Below are positions 5,625 through 8,735 of a stretch of 8,735 nucleotides of DNA, piece by piece (position 1 is the stretch's first letter; every line of letters starts with the position of its first letter). A model generated the notes under the pieces. It saw nothing but the letters and a program-made list of their open reading frames with translations, had not been told where the DNA came from and did no database searches. Where the stretch lies: contig JAFNXT010000131.1 of assembly GCA_017378975.1 (NCBI GenBank), forward strand, positions 1 through 8,735, given 5' to 3'. The position numbers were made by a program, and so were the translations under genes. This stretch comes from Oscillospiraceae bacterium (lineage in GTDB: Bacteria; Bacillota; Clostridia; Oscillospirales; Oscillospiraceae).

Positions 5625-6520
5625 GTGTGAACGTTACCGGTCCTTTCATTTATTTCACGATCCCGATCTTCGGCGGCATCAACGTCACCCAGACTATGCT
5701 GTCTTCGTTCCTGGTGACCGTCCTGCTTTGTGCCGCCTGCATCTGGCTGGGCAAGGGCCTGAAGAAGCGTCCCGACGGCAAGCAGGTGCTGGTGGAGAAG
5801 GGCATCGGCATGATGCACGGCATGGTGGTAGACACCATGGGTGCCCATAACGCCCATTGGACGCCCTTCATCATCACGATCTTCCTGAGCAGTATCTGCG
5901 GTAGTCTGATCGGTATGACCGGCTTCCTCCGGTCCACCACCGCCGACCTGAGCACCCCGATCACCTGGGCCGTCATGGTCAGCGTGATCATCTGGTACAA
6001 CAACATCAAGAACAACGGTTTCGTCGGCTGGCTCAAGGGCTTCACCGAGCCCGTGGTGGTCATGACCCCCATGAACATCATCTCCGAGTTCGCCCAGCCG
6101 GTGTCCATGGCCTTCCGTCACTTCGGCAACGTAGCAGGCGGCGGTGTGATCACCAGCATCCTCTACACCGCGCTGGCCGGTGTGTCTGCCGCGGTCCTGA
6201 ACCTGATCGCCTCCAGCGGTGTGGCCGTTTCCATCATCCTGCTGGTCACCGGCGGTGGGCTCATCACCTGGTCCACCCGAAAGAAAAAGACCGGGCTGAA
6301 GATCCTGGGCATCGTGATCGCTGTCCTTGGCTTCTTCGGTATGCTCCAGGCCTTCGGTGTCCTTTCGGATGTACCTGTGCTGTCCGTGGGCATCCCGGCG
6401 GTCCTGTCCGTTTATTTCGACGTGTTCTCCGGCTTCGTACAGGCTCTGGTCTTCAGTCTGCTGACCATGGTCTATATCTCCGGCTCCTGCCCCGACCCCA
6501 ACGAAGCGGCCGAGGCCTGA
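5621..6520 (+). CDS. atpB: F-type ATP synthase subunit a, with an internal membrane insertion
   Basis: This 299-residue membrane stator subunit forms the two ion half-channels facing the c ring. Helix 1 is ~27-44. The conserved WTPFIITIFLSSICGSLIGM (80-99) and TADL (107-110) segments follow. The essential Arg166 lies in MAFRHFGN (163-170). The last helix, FVQALVFSLLTMVYIS (272-287), carries the conserved Gln274. E. coli has 42 residues between the equivalent Arg210 and Gln252; here there are 108. The extra stretch (about 198-260) holds two hydrophobic segments (~201-217 and ~226-247) flanking a basic STRKKKTG loop. Gly175 occupies the E. coli Glu219 position, and Asp267 occupies the His245 position, where many bacteria have Glu. 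AGGTGG lies 6 bases upstream of the ATG, and the start overlaps the atpI stop by 4 bp. Confidence 0.95.
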   Translation: MSVNVTGPFIYFTIPIFGGINVTQTMLSSFLVTVLLCAACIWLGKGLKKRPDGKQVLVEKGIGMMHGMVVDTMGAHNAHWTPFIITIFLSSICGSLIGMTGFLRSTTADLSTPITWAVMVSVIIWYNNIKNNGFVGWLKGFTEPVVVMTPMNIISEFAQPVSMAFRHFGNVAGGGVITSILYTALAGVSAAVLNLIASSGVAVSIILLVTGGGLITWSTRKKKTGLKILGIVIAVLGFFGMLQAFGVLSDVPVLSVGIPAVLSVYFDVFSGFVQALVFSLLTMVYISGSCPDPNEAAEA

Positions 6521-6827
<307 letters not shown>

Positions 6828-6865
6828 TCCTTTCTGTCATCCCATTTTAGAAAGGAGTTGCACCA

Positions 6866-7372
6866 GTGGAAGGATTCGAAAGCTTTATCGGCGTAAATTT
6901 CTGGACTGCTCTGGTGACTCTGATCAACTTCCTGATCCTGTTCTTCGTAGCGAAGCATTTCCTGATCGGCCCCGTGATGAAACTCATCAAGGACCGTCAG
7001 GACGAGATCGACGGTATGTATTCCGATGCCAGCACCGCCAAGGCAGAAGCCGAAGCCAAGCAGGCGGAGTATCAGGCCATGCTCGACGACGCCCAGGCCA
7101 CCTCCGACCGCATCGTGAAGGAAGCCGTGGCCCGTGGTCAGAGCCGTGAGGAAGAGATCATCCGTCAGGCCAACGCAGACGCCTCCGCCATCATGGCCAA
7201 GGCCTCTGCGGACATCGCCATGGAGAAGAAGAAAGCCCTCAATGACGCCAAGGACGAGATCTCCGATATCGCCATGGCCATCGCCGGCAAGGTGGTGGGC
7301 CGTGAGCTGGACGCCGCCGGCCAGAGCGATTTGGTGGATGCGTTCATCGACGGACTGGGTGACGGCGTATGA
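6866..7372 (+). CDS. atpF: F-type ATP synthase subunit b
   Basis: A 168-residue peripheral-stalk subunit, the usual length. The N-terminal anchor is about residues 13-29 (WTALVTLINFLILFFVA), followed by LIGPVMKLIKDRQDEI with the family-conserved Arg44. A long, Ala/Glu/Lys-rich coiled coil (~45-140) follows, and the C-terminal AIAGKVVGREL matches the family's IA.KI.GREL end that contacts delta and F1. The start is GTG at 6866, supported by AAAGGAG (6851-6857) with an 8-base spacer; no ATG fits better. Only one b-type gene is seen, so the stalk is probably a homodimer. The stop overlaps the atpH ATG by 4 bp, implying coupling. It is 38 bp after atpE. Confidence 0.94.
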   Translation: MEGFESFIGVNFWTALVTLINFLILFFVAKHFLIGPVMKLIKDRQDEIDGMYSDASTAKAEAEAKQAEYQAMLDDAQATSDRIVKEAVARGQSREEEIIRQANADASAIMAKASADIAMEKKKALNDAKDEISDIAMAIAGKVVGRELDAAGQSDLVDAFIDGLGDGV

Positions 7373-7911
7373 CGGAGGCAGGAAGCGTTTACGGTCAGGC
7401 GCTGTATGACCTGGCCGCAGGAGAAAACCTCACCAAGACCATCCTGGACCAGCTCAGTATGCTCCAGCACTGCTTCACCGTGGAGGAGCCTCAGTTCCTG
7501 AAGCTGCTCTCCTCCCCCAACCTGTCCAAGCAGGAGCGCTGTAAGATCCTGGACGACAGCTTCCGTGGGATGCTCCATCCCTATGTGCTGAACTTCCTGA
7601 AGCTCATGACGGAGAAGGGCTATATCCGCCATTTCCCCGACAGTGTCGATGCGTACCGTGACAACTGGTATCGTGACAATGACATCCTGGTGGTGAAGGC
7701 AGTCTCTGCCGTCTCCCCTACTGCCGAACAGCTCACGCGACTGACCCAGAAGCTCTCCAAGATCACCGGCAAGTCCGTGGATGTTCGCTGGCACATCGAC
7801 CCCAGCGTGATCGGCGGTGTCCGTCTCGATTACGATGGCAAGCGGCTGGACGATACGGTATCCCACCGTCTGGATGCCGTCCGGGCCATGCTTAAAAATA
7901 CCGTACTCTGA
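7369..7911 (+). CDS. atpH: F-type ATP synthase subunit delta
   Basis: A 180-residue OSCP/delta subunit, normal length, which joins the top of the F1 head to the b stalk. The N-terminal helical domain starts with the family pattern YGQALYDLA (8-16), and includes LLSSPNLSKQERCKILDD (46-63). The C-terminal domain holds the delta signature, here IDPSVIGGVRLDYDGKRLDDTV (143-164), corresponding to the family's DP.LIGG...I.....D.S. The ATG overlaps the atpF stop (ATGA), and atpA follows after 18 bp. Confidence 0.94.
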   Translation: MTEAGSVYGQALYDLAAGENLTKTILDQLSMLQHCFTVEEPQFLKLLSSPNLSKQERCKILDDSFRGMLHPYVLNFLKLMTEKGYIRHFPDSVDAYRDNWYRDNDILVVKAVSAVSPTAEQLTRLTQKLSKITGKSVDVRWHIDPSVIGGVRLDYDGKRLDDTVSHRLDAVRAMLKNTVL

Positions 7912-7929
7912 CGAGAAAGCAGGTACACT

Positions 7930-8735
7930 ATGGAATTACGACCCGAGCAGATCACGAAGATCATTCGTGAGCAGATAAAAAATTATGAAAACAAAATGGA
8001 GTCCAGCCAGACCGGCGTGGTCATCCTTGTGGGTGACGGCATCGCCAAGGCCTCCGGCCTCGACCAGTGTATGGCAGGCGAGCTGCTGGAGTTCCCCAAC
8101 GGCTCCTACGGTCTGGCGCAAAATCTGGAAGAGGATACCGTTTCCATCGTCATCCTCGGTACCGATAACGGTATCAAGGAAGGCGACATCGTCAAGCGCA
8201 CCGGTCGTGTGGTCTCCGTGCCTGTGGGCAAGGGGCTCATCGGCCGCGTGGTGGACGCTCTGGGCCAGCCCATCGATGGCAAGGGCCCGATCCAGAACGA
8301 GGGCTACCGCCCCATCGAGTCCCCTGCCCCCGGCATCATCGAGCGTAAGCACGTCTCCCGTCCTCTGCAGACCGGCATCAAGGCGATCGACTCCATGATC
8401 CCCATCGGCCGTGGCCAGCGTGAGCTGATCATCGGCGACCGCCAGACCGGCAAGACCACCATCGTCACCGATACCATCCTGAACCAGAAGGGCAAGGATG
8501 TGATCTGTATCTATGTGGCCATCGGCCAGAAGCGCTCCACCGTGGCAGGCATCGTGGAGAACCTGACCCTTGGCGGTGCCATGGATTATACCATCGTGGT
8601 CTGCGCCTCGGCCTCCGAGTCGGCCGCCCTGCAGTATGTGGCGCCGTACGCGGGCTGCGCCATGGCGGAGTATTTCCGCGAGAAGGGCCAGGACGTGCTG
8701 ATCATCTACGATGACCTCTCCAAGCACGCGGTGGC
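7930..8735 (+). CDS. atpA: F-type ATP synthase subunit alpha (3' end outside window)
   Basis: The frame stays open from ATG at 7930 to the right edge, giving 268 full codons of a protein normally ~500-510 residues. Alpha is the non-catalytic nucleotide-binding subunit of the F1 hexamer. Seen are the N-terminal helix that binds delta ([16 protein letters not shown]), the beta-barrel segment [15 protein letters not shown] (30-44), [15 protein letters not shown] (105-119), ESPAPGII (130-137) and [22 protein letters not shown] (146-167). The Walker A loop is GDRQTGKT (169-176). [12 protein letters not shown] (195-206) and the Walker B region [12 protein letters not shown] (256-267) follow. The missing part would hold the C-terminal helical domain. 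The ribosome binding site (AGCAGGT) is modest, so translation may depend partly on coupling to atpH 18 bp upstream. Confidence 0.97.
   Translation, partial: MELRPEQITKIIREQIKNYENKMESSQTGVVILVGDGIAKASGLDQCMAGELLEFPNGSYGLAQNLEEDTVSIVILGTDNGIKEGDIVKRTGRVVSVPVGKGLIGRVVDALGQPIDGKGPIQNEGYRPIESPAPGIIERKHVSRPLQTGIKAIDSMIPIGRGQRELIIGDRQTGKTTIVTDTILNQKGKDVICIYVAIGQKRSTVAGIVENLTLGGAMDYTIVVCASASESAALQYVAPYAGCAMAEYFREKGQDVLIIYDDLSKHAV

Noticed and set aside
7936..8727. A 263-codon minus-strand frame opposite atpA
   Set aside because: It mirrors the well-conserved alpha subunit and has the same Asp/Gly/His-rich antisense composition.

Overview
The window looks like chromosomal DNA from a GC-rich Clostridia-type Firmicute, most likely a gut member of the Oscillospiraceae/Ruminococcaceae. 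This is inferred from several things together: strong AGGAG-type ribosome binding sites, an AtpZ-AtpI pair ahead of an F-type ATP synthase operon, RecD2 instead of RecBCD-type RecD, ComF, and a c subunit of the anaerobe Na+-type family. No species can be named from the sequence alone. Every gene is core or housekeeping. I see no mobile element, CRISPR array, tRNA, rRNA or clear sign of transfer.

Layout. (1) 1-359, plus strand: the 3' end of metK (S-adenosylmethionine synthetase). (2) 360-485: a structured intergenic region with nested inverted repeats and a strong hairpin terminator that serves the convergent transcripts of metK (plus) and mreB (minus). (3) 486-4708, minus strand: a compact four-gene operon read right to left, consisting of a small unrecognised membrane-anchored protein, recD2, comF and an mreB-family gene. 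Adjacent coding ends overlap or lie within 26 bp. (4) 4709-4948: an AT-richer divergent promoter region with a near-consensus plus-strand promoter for the ATP synthase operon, a weaker minus-strand promoter, and a 16-bp perfect palindrome in the ATP synthase leader. (5) 4949-8735, plus strand: atpZ, atpI, atpB, atpE, atpF, atpH and the first 268 codons of atpA, which runs off the window.

The plus-strand genes encode the membrane sector of the F1Fo ATP synthase (a, c, b), the delta stalk protein, the start of the catalytic-head alpha subunit, and two small accessory membrane proteins linked to rotor assembly and Mg2+ handling. Two features stand out. The c subunit carries two carboxylates in its ion site (Glu33 and Glu66) within an otherwise Na+-type site, the arrangement known from Fusobacterium nucleatum. 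The a subunit carries about 60-66 extra residues, predicted to add two membrane segments, between its essential Arg and the conserved Gln of the last helix. Together they suggest an unusual, possibly Na+-coupled, Fo motor. The minus-strand operon groups a DNA-repair helicase, a competence-type phosphoribosyltransferase and a cell-shape actin homologue with a protein of unknown function.
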